NCBI GenBank assembly: GCA_021229015.1
Contig: CM037780.1
Coordinates: 63,731,323-63,795,322, forward strand
DNA: 64,000 nucleotides
Origin: Solen grandis
Lineage: Eukaryota > Mollusca > Bivalvia > Adapedonta > Solenidae
Reading direction: 5' to 3'
Shown: positions 33,966-47,268 of the stretch, piece after piece
Layout of the letters: the number at the start of each line of letters is the position of its first letter
Numbering within the stretch: the stretch's first letter is position 1
Program-made: the position numbers and the translations under genes
Notes under the pieces: generated by a model
Database searches by the model: none
Told to the model about the DNA's origin: nothing
Seen by the model: the letters and a program-made list of their open reading frames with translations, nothing else

Positions 33966-36900
33966 CACGTCAAATCTTTATTAAAATTTGTGGATTGATG
34001 TTCAGCCTGAATTAAATATTCGACTTTTCAAAACATGCCTTCCATTATTTGACCTGGAACATACTGTTTTATCGGTAAATCAGACCTGCATTCAGGTGGT
34101 AAATGGATATTAAAGCCGTTTGAAAACATAATTTGCGATTTAATTTTGACAAAGAATGATTCCTAAGACTGTTATGCCCCATCTTTTTTATTCACAAGCA
34201 AACATCATTAGGGCTTAAATGATGTACTTTGGAAACTTCGTGTTTGGTATTTGCAGTTTTTTTATCTAAAAATACATACATAATGACCCAGTCATCTACA
34301 TAATTGTATTTTCTGTTATTATGATAAGGTCAAAGTTTCCCAGTGAAGGTTTTTATCACGCCGTGTCAGATACATAATCACATTTGTTGTACGTACATGT
34401 ACTCCTGTTCGTGACGTGGACATAAAAGAAAGGGATTTAAGTAATCATTAATTAGTATCTACACCTTTTGTTATCATTCTACTATTTGGTGATTTCATTG
34501 TAAGGCTATGCTGTTATTATTTCCTTCATAGTGAAACGAAAGTTTCTATGACAACGTTTTTTAGACCGTCTCAAATTTACACAAAAGTAATTCTCTGAAA
34601 CAAGGGCAAGAAAATACAATATATCAATGAATTAAAAACAATGTCCCTTTTTAACATACACTTTACTGGTTAATTGGGATGAAATGGTAAGTATAATTGT
34701 TTCACACAGTATCTTAACATATAGAAATCATGCATAAATACCATGCAGTGACAATCGAATGCAAAACAAAAAACATTCCTAGCTACCAGTTAGTTGGTAG
34801 TAATGACTACATGTATATAAAAGTGCCCCATAAAAATTGAAAGATCACTTTCTAGCGTGACCTCTAACACACATATTTACAATATGGGGTCTTGTTTATG
34901 ACGAGTATTTATTTAGAGATAATTAGTAGCTTGAAATCGTGCTACAGGAGATTAACGTAGCTATTAATCATCGGTATAAATCGTGCCTTAACACTGCATT
35001 GTTTCCGATTGGCTTACGTTATTTTTCTTCACAGTCCGGTGTTAATTCCATCATGCGATTAGAGGATAAGTATTATATCAATTATAATGTGTCTTGGAGG
35101 AATGTGATTGAAATACTTCCACATTAGAAATAATTTGAAAATATGTAATTCATTTCATGTTTTACAATTGAGATTGGGCATTTTATTCAAAACTTATTTT
35201 TTTTTTTTTTTTTTTTGGTGACATGAGGTCACTGGCCTTAAGGGTGAGTAATTTGTTAACAAATTTCCTAACATGTACTGTAATGTTTCGGTCATCGGCC
35301 ACCGTTTGATTGCATTGTGATTTGAACCCGAGGGTCACAGTCCTGTCACGTCTCTTGATGACTTGGTAACCTGATATATCGTGATATATATAACAGTATA
35401 AAACACTGAGACAAAACTTGTTTGTTTTAAACTATTTTAGATGATGATAAAGTTTCATAAAAGCTCTCAATACATATTCTGCAAGTCACTGAATGGTCTT
35501 AGCGTGACTATACGCTGTAAGAAAGGAAATGATTTCGGTTCTATAGACAAGTCAAGATGTGCATTAAACCCTGATACATGTCACTATGACTGTAAACAGA
35601 ATTTCGATTCATAGAAACTCGTCACATTGCACCCGCTTCATGCGGTAAAACGTAAAATTAATGAAACCGCTAATATTTGTCGATTTCAATGCACGCCACG
35701 AGCATAAAATAATAGTTTACCTGTAATAAATACAATCATACTTGTTAATATCTTAAAATAAACCTGTACAATCCAGCGATAAAGGCTCTACAAGTTTCCC
35801 TTTAAAAATCATTAATTGCCCCATCGTGGATGATAGGCTTGGTATATCATTATACCAGTATATAATATACTAGATTTTGTCTTGACAGTTCTGGATGATT
35901 TAATGAGAGGCAGGATATCCGAGCCAGAACAAGAGTGAGACTGATCATACCATGCGTGACGAAACGGGATCTGCATCAGCAGACAACAATCTAAAATAAA
36001 ACTTACCAACTTAGACCCATTTTGGACTAATTGTACTTATTCTTTAGCTGAAGCATTCTGTAATTGAATGGATTTCGTGTTTATTATTTTTCTTGATAAA
36101 AAACATCAATATTATATATAAATTATACAAAAAATGCAATCGCCTATTATCTGTTGAGTGGGGAAAATGGCAGAATAAGGACAGAATAATTGGCATTGTT
36201 ACTTCTACTTCCAATCTTCACAAACATATTTTCAGATATCAAGAAACACATAACACTTATCCTCCTTAATGAAATCCAGGTTAGCGACAGGTTTTTAAGT
36301 ACATACCAAACCCTTATGATTGTTTTCATAACTAAATGCTCCTAAGAATTCTTAAAAGCATTAATTGCATCCGTAGACAATAAAAGAAATTATTACTCAC
36401 TGTGACCTTATTAGAAAAAGAATAAATATATGTCATAATAATGTAATCTTCTGATAACAAATATGAAACCTATTTAGAAATTGGTGAAGATATGTATTTC
36501 CGAAATGTTCATTTTTCTTCTTTCAAAATGCATTATCAAATGTCCCGAATGCACTTTAATGTAACTTTCTTTTATAAATGTAAAAGTTATTTTGACCTCT
36601 CTGTCAAGGTAAATTCTTCCAGACTATTAACCAGGTGTTATACCTACTGGTTAACTCTGACATTCCTCACTTCGTTGAACGGTATTAGTTAAAGGGGGTA
36701 TACGTTCTTCTTTCATATCAGTTTTATGCCGCACAGAAACGTGATGAATTGTTGGTAAAACGTGTTTGTTATTAAGTTAATCTGACGGAAACAACAGCGA
36801 CAGGGTTTACTGCATCCGACACAGCAAGGGTTTGTTATTGTGAACGATTAAATTGTTTACATTGTAATGTCTAATCTGCATAGAGCAGAAATGATCACGA

Positions 36901-37784
36901 TGTTCCTGCTCATTCGTGACTAGATAAATCAACATCCTCATTTGCAATGTTTGTCGTGTGCATTGTTTACTTTGAAAGATTTTAACCAGATTCGGGATCA
37001 GCTTTTCCTTATGGACATAGGAAGTTAGGGCTCGGAAATAAAATTAAAGCGAAACAATACGTTTTGTGCAAATGAGATCGACAGGAACAGGGGGAAGCGA
37101 TATTTGTGACGAAGAAATGAAACTGCAACCGCAAACTGGTACCAATAGGCGTTGTGATATGTCAATCTGTTCTTTGCTGTAACTGGTATTTGATTTTCAC
37201 TTAATCATTAACAAAAAGGGTTCGGTCATGATTCCTGATAAGAAAGGTTACTGCACTTCCGTTCTTCAGTCCAAGTGTCGGGTCAAAGTGATTCAGGATT
37301 GCTTTAGTCACAGGACTGTGGTCTAACAACACAATGCTTGACTCAAACTGCATTTCCTACAAAGCTGAATAACATAACAAATATACATATCACAATAACA
37401 AATCATGAGACATTGAAGAAGCTACAAAAAAAATCAATATTGCAAATAGTATAAATAATAATAAACAATGAGTATTGAATAGAATAAGATACAACAGATG
37501 AAATGCAATGAAGTGTCTCGTTGAAAGCAAAATCTTGAAAATAGATTTTAAAAAAAACATCCTAGTAACATACAGTATCATAAACGAAACGAAAATTGGG
37601 CAACAGTTTCATAATATTAAAATTAGTTATTATATCAGTGTAATCAGATGTATATTGAATAAAGGATATAATTTATTAGGACACATCTACAAACGATAGA
37701 AGGCAGAAGTGTGCACAGGCTGTATTGCTTGGAAGAATGTCTTCATATATTATATCCGACTTAGAAGTCAACCAAAATCTGTGG

Positions 37785-37786
<2 letters not shown>

Positions 37787-37817
<31 letters not shown>
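37787..37817. repeat. Poly(T) tract
   Basis: Thirty-one consecutive T, possibly the tail of a minus-strand retroposed element, though no body is recognised. Confidence 0.95.
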
Positions 37818-37819
<2 letters not shown>

Positions 37820-40800
37820 CAAATAGATCCGATTCGATTTTTTCCACATGTAAGATAGAAAATGAGAGGTGCTCTATTTAAATAAATGGCTGATAAATTT
37901 GAATTTTCAGAGCTTTTGATTGGCCACAATTTTCCGGTGGCTTCTATTGTGAATTGAAAGCATCAAAAGTATATATCTGTTTTCGACAAGTACTAGACAA
38001 TTTTATTTGTAATAAGGAAACTGTTGTGTCGAAGATAAAAAAAATCTGTGGACCGATGTGAGAAAATTGCACATTTCAAGCGACGTTTCAAAACTTAATA
38101 AAACATGTAATAATAATCATACACGCCTCGATCTGAATGTAGTATCATATTTAGATTTTTTTTCTTTTCAAAATCTCAAATGATAAGCTTATATACTGTC
38201 CACTTTGATCAAAATCATGACCAAAATCATGATCATTATGCCATTGATAATCAGCATTAATAAAAAACTGTATTATTATTTAAAGATCTTAACATCACCA
38301 TGTGGTGAATACCAGACATATGAACGCAGACTTAATATCACATTATTTAAGCATAAAATGATCTTTAATAAATGAGAATTAACGACAGTACAACATCTTG
38401 TAACAAACTGGTCCCCAAACTTAAAATTAAACCAGCAGGTACCAAAAAACATAAGCTCGTGTTTTCGCGTGACCAGAATTTTCTGAAGATGCACGAAGCC
38501 GGAATATGATTCGACGTGTATTTCTTGTGGGCAAAACTGACCTAACTGTGTATTTCTCAAGTTCTCATAAGAGTAAACAAACCTTAAAGAGATATATTGA
38601 TTTTCTTCGAATCTTGAGCTTCAATATCTGATATAGAGGAGACTTCTACCAATATATTTTCTTCTTGACAGCAAATAATGATTAATCCCTTAATTCATAA
38701 AACCGTTTTCTCTTAGACTAGATCGCAGACTGTCTGGAGAGATTGGTCGAATTCCATCGCAATTGGTTTTGGAAACAGTGTTAGCAAATATTAAGAATTA
38801 ACTGTATATAACCGTTTATATCGCACATGGATTCGTGATACTAAATATCGGTTTCTTATATTAACATCCACTATGTCCATGTATGTGGATTTGAAAAGGT
38901 TTCGATTACATTTTAGGCATCTATGGATTCTAATATATGATTTCGTAAAATTTCGGTTTGTTCAATGTTTGCGAAATACAAACCAGTTGCTAAATAAATA
39001 CCGATTGATTTATTTTTACTTTATAAAACCCAGCTATTTATAAGCGCTTGCCTGTTTAGTTTTTAAATACGAGACTTTTCTTTCTATTCATATCTGGCCT
39101 TGGTTGCGCAAGTTATAGAGCACCAGTCCTTGGAGCAAGACCCGGCAGCGATATTTTCTGATATATTACAAAATTGCTAACCTCTGGTTATAGTGATAGC
39201 CATGCCAATTGTTTGCAGCTGTTTTATATCAAATACTGATTCAATGCTTATCTCTAACAATGGCGTTAGTACTCAAGTCTCGCACTTGTGACCCTTGACT
39301 CCTGTAGTAGCTAAATGTTGTTTCTCTGATGTTTACCCTACGGGTAAGTACTTTGGAGAAATATGATGGATTCGAAAGAATGCAGTTGGATCAAACTATT
39401 CGTACTCACCGTTAGCATACATCTGGATGTTGTTATGCACAAACAGGAATGTAATAAATTTATTTAAAATGGTGTGTTATAATATCACATCTTGACACCC
39501 TTTCATGTTATTTTTTATTTTGAGACCTGCACTAAAGTTCATGCCACATATCGTTAAAGGTCTACCGGTAGTTTCATGAAATGAAAAAATCAAAATATAA
39601 TTGTTAGGAATCCGGTACCCAATTAATATATTTTCGTCTATCAGTTAAAATCCCCGAACTATATTGCTAGACGAGGTAACGAGTTTCATATCGGTAAAAC
39701 AGACGCAATCACACTTCCAGTCAGACGACAGTATACTGAACCAATATCCAGAATCCTGTTCCCCAAAAATTACTTAGAGATAAGTAAAACCTCAGACCGC
39801 ATAACAGAGGTGGTAACTAAATGAATGTTAAACATACAACAAAATGCTAGTTTGGTCATATCAAAACTTGACCTCTTAATGTAGGTTGATCGTTTAAAAA
39901 AGGTGGCCGCTAATACAGATTCAACGTATTTTATAAGGTATTGGAGTTCATATCTAAGTTTACATAACTTACTTACTTACTTAAATTGATAGCAACATTT
40001 GCTAAGAAATTAACTATTTGGGTATTTTATTAGAATAAAAAGAAGGATCGAATTCGCTCTTAAGTAATTAATTACTTAGCGCTAAGTATGGGGATTTGAG
40101 TCTCGTACTTAAATATACCGACACAGTATTTCGTTACACGAAACTCCTTTCTCGCGGTTCTTTAACCCGGATGTGCGTAAACTTAAACGCTTCCCCTGCC
40201 TTGAAACAAAAAAATAGGCATATAAGACCTGCATTTTACGACGTCGATTTAACTAGACTAAGTTCAGAACACTGACTAGTCAATAATTTGCTATGTTTCA
40301 GTAGAACTGTTGTTGATACAAAAAGGACTTGTGTCTTACTATAAACCTTTATTGTTAAACTTAAAAGTTAAGTACCTAATGTATATTATCTCCTTTCAAA
40401 TCGGTGGACACGAAATGCAACATTCGCCAACACTTATGTTGACATCTCAGCTTGATCATACTTTTCAAACAGATTCCACGACAATTCCTTGGTATGTTAA
40501 AGCATTTCTATTACCATGGGAGGGTCTAGTTTTAACATATTAAACGTGGCAGGTTTATACTCAAAACCATTTGCATCGCATCTGTGTGTTACTAGGCCAC
40601 GACCATTACATATTTCATTAATAGAACACCTATTTAACAGTTACAATTACACAACAAAGCTGAATCAGCTGTTGTTTTATATGTTTTGTTACTCACAATA
40701 ATCATGTGCTATATTTATATAAAGGCATGTGGATTTAGAGCCGTTATCTCTCACATCTCTGCCTAATATGTCAACTCATATAAACTGCACAGCGCCAGCA

Positions 40801-41804
40801 GTTTAACTGCTGCGATCCTGCATCGTAATACGTTAGTTTCCCTCGATCGCACAGCGACTAATGAGCTAATAGAGAGCAGTTGATGTATATCAGTGTAGAG
40901 TATAGTAGTATAACGTGGTTTGGGATCAGAGAGGAATTCGTATTCACAAGTGCGGACTGTGCCTTAAATTACAATAATGTATATTCACGATATAGTTTTA
41001 CGTTATTTAGTTTCTAAAACTATTAATATATGGCCATGCATTTACCCGTGAAATAAGAATTTATCACTTTTAAAAATCAAAAATTAGTTTTTAACGTTTC
41101 TCATATTTCAAATAGTGGTATCTCATTTCTAAATTTACTGACATTATGCACATACAACTTAATCCATTCTGAACAGTTATATGAAATAAGAATTATATTC
41201 TTCTTATAAATTTCTGCGTTGTTCACGCTGTTTTCTTAGCAGACTGAAGTTACTTAGACATGTTTAACCCAAAAATCGTAACTACAAATTAAAATTTCTT
41301 TCATTATTAAGTATTAATAAAAAGCGCTGAACTGGTTTGAATTCAATATCTATGATGTTGAAAATCCTATTGTAATATAACTGCAATACTTTGGTAATTA
41401 GATAACGCTTTCTTGGTCATATTTTGTTTGTAATCAGTTTTATTCATTTCAAATACGGAGCGGAAGAACATTTTACCAGAAAACAAAACCCGAACAATCG
41501 TGCATGTTGGACATCCCATTCATACCGTTTGTCAACTTCATTTCCCGCAACAATTGGCAGGTTTATGGCTGTATTTCGTTTTTGTTTTTCTTTACAAAAT
41601 GTGCTCGCTTATGTAAATGCACCGTAACTCAATTAGCCCAGGGCAGAGATAACATTATCACAAGCGGCCTGCAATAATCACTCACAAGCATTTAAGACGG
41701 AGAGAAGTATGAAACGAAGACGACCTCTCAATGACCGAAATGTGACGAATAAAGGATATTCAGTATTTTTCGTTGAAATTAAATTCCGTGGTATCTGTGA
41801 TTAA

Positions 41805-41960
41805 GTCGATTTCATAAGTACATTGTACATGTACTCGTGGATTTATTTTCTATGAAACAGTCCCGATTAATAAGCGTTTTCGTGGGGCTAATTCTCGCGG
41901 ATAAAGTATTCCATGAAATCCACGAAATTTAGTCCCCGCGAAAATTGATTATACAGTACG
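41805..41960. repeat. Possible short interspersed palindromic element
   Basis: Contains partly complementary stretches (cgtggatttattttctatga with tccatgaaatccacgaaat). A cattgtacatgtactcg motif is on the left and attgattatacagta on the right. MITE-like by appearance only. Confidence 0.35.
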
Positions 41961-42754
41961 TCAGCCTATGGTACTATGTTGGTGCAATTCCCTACTGTTG
42001 TCGTTAACTGTTGTAATAGGAACGTTCTTTCTTTCAGGGGCATCATTTAAAATAAACCAAAACGGCATAGCTGCAATTGACTGACAACCCTCATTCAAAT
42101 AAGTAATGTAGACATTGCAAGACAGTATCATAGAAACATTATCCAAAGCACGGGTGTCGCTGAGCTCCCAGTCGTCACGTGACAGGATCACGTTTATGTC
42201 GAGAAGGTAGTAATGTAATGATATACTGATGCTTATGTGGCTGCTTTTCTATATGTCATGATTGCATTGCACGTCTAAGTTACAAGAATAATGATAAAAA
42301 TACTTTAAATTATTTAAGTTTTACTTTTTGCTCATCTCAAAATACGCACATGACATGAAAAATTAAAAGTGTATAACCTAGACGCAAATAGGAGATGTCC
42401 CAACCAAGCATGCATTAATTTTGACTGCCTTGTATCCTGTAAAACTACAGTGTGCTTTGTTTTCCTTGAAATAAAATGACATCATGGCATGTACAACATG
42501 TAAATCATGAATATTAAACCTAAACCGAGGAATAGGAAATATATTAATATTTTCTATTAGAATTTCATTTAAATCGGCAACAGGAGTTGCCTGATGGTCT
42601 AGGGCGTAAACGCAATTATTTTTTGAGTCATAACGATGACCAGTTTCACCTGATGCTCTACTGATGATGTTTGTAAATGTCACAGTCGCGGCCGTCCGTG
42701 GAAAAAGACCTGTCTGATTGCTGATAAATTCACTTAACGATACAAATATGGGTA

Positions 42755-42910
42755 TTTGTCATCTGATTGTTGAAAGACTAAGACTCCGCCCATCTAACCA
42801 ATAAATACCAGTATGATGAAAAATGGTTGTCAAAGTTATCCGATTGGTCGTAAAAATAGACTCCGCCCATCTAAGGAATGGAAATATTAATGGTTGTCAT
42901 ATGATAAACC
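42755..42910 (+). repeat. Two-copy direct repeat of about 70 bp
   Basis: gactccgcccatctaa occurs at about 42783 and 42861, each preceded by a cgattggt/tgattgtt-type stretch and followed by caat/gaat and ggttgtca. The sequence is short and of unknown origin. Confidence 0.55.
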
Positions 42911-44214
42911 TTTCTTATAATAATCATAAACAATTACTGTACATATACTTGAAAATACTATGAAAGAATATGACTTTTTCCGTCAAAAATTGAAATACAT
43001 TTTTGGTAAGTCACAACTATATACAACCCCGTTGATCTTACTACATGTGTAATTTTAGTAAACTAAGATTTACTCGTATAAAAAGTAATGAAGTATGACT
43101 GTCATGATGATTAAACGGCATTTGATACTCTCGAGATTCGCAGCAGTATCTCTCATTAATATTTGCTCTTTATATCTTCAATATTTAAAGTATACGTCTT
43201 ATTTATCGCGATATCTCAGTTTTTCCCATTCCAACAACTGTAATAAACAAATTTTAATGAAATTTCATGTTAAAGGCAAGAAGTATCATGTTAATGCGGT
43301 ACCTAATCTTTTCAAAAGTCTTTGAAGTCGTGCATTAATTATTCCCGTCACATACATTTTCGCATCTTTTCATCATTCCTTTCCATTCATTTTTATGCAC
43401 GGAATGATCAGCTCATAAAACCCAGATAAGATGTTGCCGACTCGCTACTCGGCGCTCTCACTCTGAAGCACTTCAGAAAACATCGCTTGTGGCACCGTTA
43501 CACCCATGTCAATTGCATTTCCAGCTTGCTTCGAAATGTTTTTGGTACCAAATTACTACAGGGCAAAGATGGAGGAATATATCAGCTCTGTTTCAAACTA
43601 TCGATGGCTTAATGACAAGCATAGCATCGTGATAATACATAAAAACGTCAATGGGTCCGTGTATCGCACGGTTTAGTAAGTTGGGAACCTACAAGGCGAA
43701 ATTTTCACTCCGTAATTCTTTTCCTTGCGTAACGATGAGAATCAACGTCATGATGTTTTTGCATCATATTTATTACAGTTTTCATTGAAATCTCGGAGTG
43801 AATTTTGACACGCCTTGGCCTGTTCCGTTAAGGATCATTGAATGGCGTCAAATATTGCCACGGAAATCATGTTCCGTGACATGTTATGCGCCAAAACTAA
43901 ATGGCTACGCGACTTTTTATAGAAATAATAATTACTACCTCAGACAATAACAAAAATAATAATATAATGAAGATTTCATTTTCCGTCCCCTGTACTCCGA
44001 AAGAGTCGATCTTGTCAGATATAGTTTTGGAAATGGAGCCGGAATAACTTGAAACTTCGCCAAACCCTCTGCATGTCGTTAGAAGAGCAAAGTGTTTTCC
44101 TGTTGTTTTTTTTCTTGGACAAATGAATGCCTAACATAGTAATTGTCAAATGGTATTTTTCAACAGAAAATGATACAGTTAACTCTTATCATGGTACGTT
44201 AAAAGGTATAGTTT

Positions 44215-44461
44215 CCTTTAACCCTTTCCCTCATATAGACTCATTTTGACGCACTCAGTAGGTACCACATAAAGCCTGATCTGCAGAAAACCACAGTTAA
44301 ACCTTACCAAATTTCATTATAAAATCCTCATTTTCAGACCACTAGGAGCAGCAAACAGCATAAAACCTGATCAGCCTGCGAGTTACTCGCAGGCTGATCT
44401 GGTTTTATGCTGTTTGCATAGGTCTTTTCATGGTGTCCTCTATGAGGGAAAAGGTTAAAAG
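44215..44461. mobile_element. MITE with terminal inverted repeats and a near-perfect internal hairpin
   Basis: The ends ctttaaccctttccctcata and tatgagggaaaaggttaaaa form about 20-bp inverted repeats. Inside, 44351-44416 is a hairpin with arms gcaaacagcataaaacctga (continuing tcagcctgcgagt) and their complement, one mismatch in about 33 pairs and almost no loop. No coding capacity. The left end is shared with the block at 17819. Confidence 0.8.
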
Positions 44462-45273
44462 TTTCAGGTGATTCTGTATTTAAGGAATGAAAATAAATGT
44501 CACCAATGTTCATAATCATTATTAACTGAGAATAAATGAGCTGCGCTCTAGTGGAAGATAACAGTGTGTTGAAAATCAGGCACATACAAATTGGCATTTT
44601 GAATGTCAATCTTGCCCCTCAAAACATATATCACCAAGTCATTTACGTCACCAAATGAACCCGACTTCAGTTTTAACGACATGGGGTGAGAAACATTTTG
44701 ATAGCATATACAATGAAATCCGCACTGATACCTCCCTCTCCACAAACACACACACTTATGATGTTTATAAATTGCTAAGTGACTACAACAATTGTTCATG
44801 ATAATCCCTTCCATGATATTTATTGCTTTGTCATAATAGTGACATACTGACAAAACAATATGGTATATTTGCGTTTGAGGATGGAAAAAATAAGTGTTGT
44901 ACAAACAAAGGACATGCCAACGATAAACACACTAAGGTAACGTCAACACACCTAATTGATATTAACACTCGCATCGAGTGACATTGATTTATATGCCGTT
45001 CGATTTAGATTCAATTTTTATTGTATAAAAGTACACGTCGCTAACGCTAATGCTAATGTATGAAAATGTAAACACCCAAAATACAAATGCTGTACACTTA
45101 TAATTGTTCTGGGAATACGCTGTCCTTTCAGTGACCAACAAATGTAGGACCATTATCCAAGTAATTCACACAATGTATGGTTATGAAACCATTAGCGCTT
45201 ATATTTCAATATGCTCATATTGCTTAATCAGGTGATAATATGTCAGGCCGATTTTGATATCGATCGTCACTGA

Positions 45274-45399
45274 CTTGACTTGACTATTTGGGTTTACCGT
45301 CGCTTCGACAGTTTTTCAGTCATTTAGCGACGTCCAGCTAATTACGGGTGGATGAAGACCCCGAATGCACGGAGGCATCCGGTTAGAACCACCGACCTA
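45274..45399 (-). mobile_element. SINE family A, 5'-truncated, minus strand
   Basis: On the plus strand: tttgggtttaccgtcgcttc, then gcgacgtccagctaattacg and agaaccaccgacctac, the complement of the 3' half of family A. It is flanked by a perfect 13-bp duplication, cgatcgtcactga, at 45261-45273 and 45400-45412. The duplication shows that truncation happened at insertion. Confidence 0.9.
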
Positions 45400-45708
45400 C
45401 GATCGTCACTGAAAACTTTGTTCTAATATAACATGTGCTTGTCTAAATAAAAAATATCGTAAATTGTACTAGTAATCCTGATGATGTGTGACTACTTACA
45501 TTTTCTACATGTGTACATGAAATTTTATACCTGATGCTGATGTTTTTCAAGAGATATATGGTTGATTTTGTTTTGGTGGTGGTGGTAGTGTATTTTCTTT
45601 TATCATTGTAGGAAGTATATAGGAGTACCAATTTCCTTTTTCTAAAAGGTCCATGTTACCAGTACAATTCAACACTGAAATCACTCACTTTTTAGCATCC
45701 ATTGAAGC

Positions 45709-45812
45709 CAAAGGGGTCTGGCACGAAAGATGGGTCATATATCACTATATATAACATATATTTTATATAGTGATATAATTTATGGCCCGTCTTTCCCCCT
45801 TTTGATTAAAGC
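45709..45812. repeat. Palindromic hairpin element
   Basis: Left arm ccaaaggggtctggcacgaa, then agatgggtcatatatcacta. Right arm tatagtgatataatttatgg, then cccgtctttccccctttt. The arms pair over about 45 bp with a short AT loop. One arm recurs at about 27070-27115, so it is a dispersed repeat rather than a unique regulatory hairpin. Confidence 0.75.
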
Positions 45813-46887
45813 AGGAGAGGAATAAAAAAAATGCATCTGTGCAGATGAGACGGCTTGGGGATTTAGAGAAAATATAACAAATTGTTCTAATTTTATAGTT
45901 TATAGATCTATTTCAATGATGTCAGTTAAGTGCTAGTTTTAATGCTCCTTGGTCGAATGATTACATTAGCCGCTGACATACCAGCACTCTATCACTTACT
46001 GCTTTGAGTCGAGTCACGGTCAGGGCTCAAAGATCCCATTTAGCTTTTTGCATGTCAGTGGCCACTTGTCTCTTCTCTACCTTAAATTATTGCTCGTGGC
46101 CGCTGACGTCACGATAACTGAAACAACTTCTTCACGACGGACAACTCCAAACTGAAGTTGCCAGTTATCTTTGCGGCACATGCGTGCATTTGTGTATTGC
46201 TAATGTTGGTTTTGTCATTGTTTGTATCTTATCTCTACAGAACAACTTTCTATAATCGTTGAGGCCATCACTAAACCCCTGCAAAGTGTATTCCAAGAGA
46301 TAGAGTAAAACATTATTTAGCGTTCTCCTTCTATTTTGAGCCTGTTAGAACCTATTTCAACTCTCGTAAGATGTGATACCAATCTAAGTTATTATTTTAT
46401 GGATGACCTTTCCTTGTTCATCGTGCTGTTAAAACGTCTCTCAAAGCCGTACATCCATATCTTGCACGTAAATCATATTAAAATTTAATTTTTTTTTTCT
46501 CAGGTGCACTGTGTTTATATACAGCGATATTCACGATATACAATTGAACCTATATAATCGGGCACCTGCATTAAGCAGTCATCTTGCTTTTAGCGGTCAA
46601 TTTTGATATTACAAAAATATGTTTTATATGTTTAACTCCTGTAAGCAGCCACCTTTGTTAAGCGGCCACTTTCTCTTCTTCCCTTGATTGACCGCTAAAA
46701 ACAGTTAAATAGACTGTATTTCATTTAGTGTCTTAAAATCTGCGAGAGAGAGAGAGAGTTACTCGCATTCGGAGGGACTAAACATTTCTTATAAAGCATA
46801 TAAGACGCTAGTTTATAACTGTTTATTACCTTCTATTATACTTCTTACGTTTTACTGCTTTTTTTACCTGTTGTCCATTCTTTTCAG
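45813..46887. other. End of ADAMTS intron 1
   Basis: Contains a repeat-like stretch at about 46545-46720 in which motifs such as aagcagtcat and aagcggccactt recur, and a GA tract near 46743-46758. It ends at the acceptor tccattcttttcag. Confidence 0.5.
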
Positions 46888-47268
46888 GGGAGTTTTTGGG
46901 ACAACTTAAGAATTACGAAATCGTTCGTGCCGTCTCGAGTAACTAGAGAAGGACAACACGTGTCATACAAACTGCATCCTCAACATTCATTGCGCAGGCG
47001 CAGTGTAGACATCGAGGAGCACGTGCAAGAAGATCGCACCCTCCACTATAAAGTTAACATCGACCAGAGTGATCACATTCTGCAGCTTGAGTTAAACAAC
47101 CAATTAATATCTCCAGGATTTGTCATAGAACGAAAAAAGAGTGTCTACAAAAATTTGACGGATTCCAGGTTTTCCTATTTGAATTCTGAACTTGAGAGAT
47201 GCCATTACCATGGTTTCGTGGTCAATCAGTCGGAGAGCAGAGTCGCCCTGGGGTTGTGCCAAGGTCTG
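46888..47268 (+). CDS. ADAMTS metalloprotease, propeptide exon, with one-base frameshift
   Basis: Bounded by cttttcag and a gtaagt donor. The main frame (from 46927) begins VPSRVTREGQHVSYKL. It then has LRRRS (possible furin-type site), HYKVNIDQSDHILQLELNNQ, LISPGFVIERK and CHYHGFVVNQSESRVALGL, then CQGL. This is the reprolysin (M12B) propeptide: H-Y-x-[LV], L-x-L-x-x-N-x-x-L-[IL]-x-P-G-F-x-[VI]-E-R, C-x-Y-x-G, S-x-V-A-L, C-x-G-L. The first 37 bases match the family (EFLGQLKNYEIV) only in another frame, which would hit TAG at 46944-46946. Removing one base near 46926 restores the usual YEIV-x-P-x-R-V junction. The gene would act as a secreted extracellular-matrix protease. Catalytic exons are not seen in the window. 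Confidence 0.85.

Larger units (their letters stand above)
30861..41804. other. Large gene-poor part of ADAMTS intron 1
   Basis: Eleven kilobases of AT-rich sequence without a supportable gene. It holds poly(T) tracts at 35197-35216 and 37787-37817 and a degenerate tRNA-like patch on the minus strand near 31208-31262. One GC-richer open stretch (33852-33965) is described separately. Confidence 0.5.

Noticed and set aside
38276..38560. Minus-strand open frame of 94 codons
   Set aside because: It reads through AT-rich sequence with no recognisable domain or splice sites; length alone is not enough.
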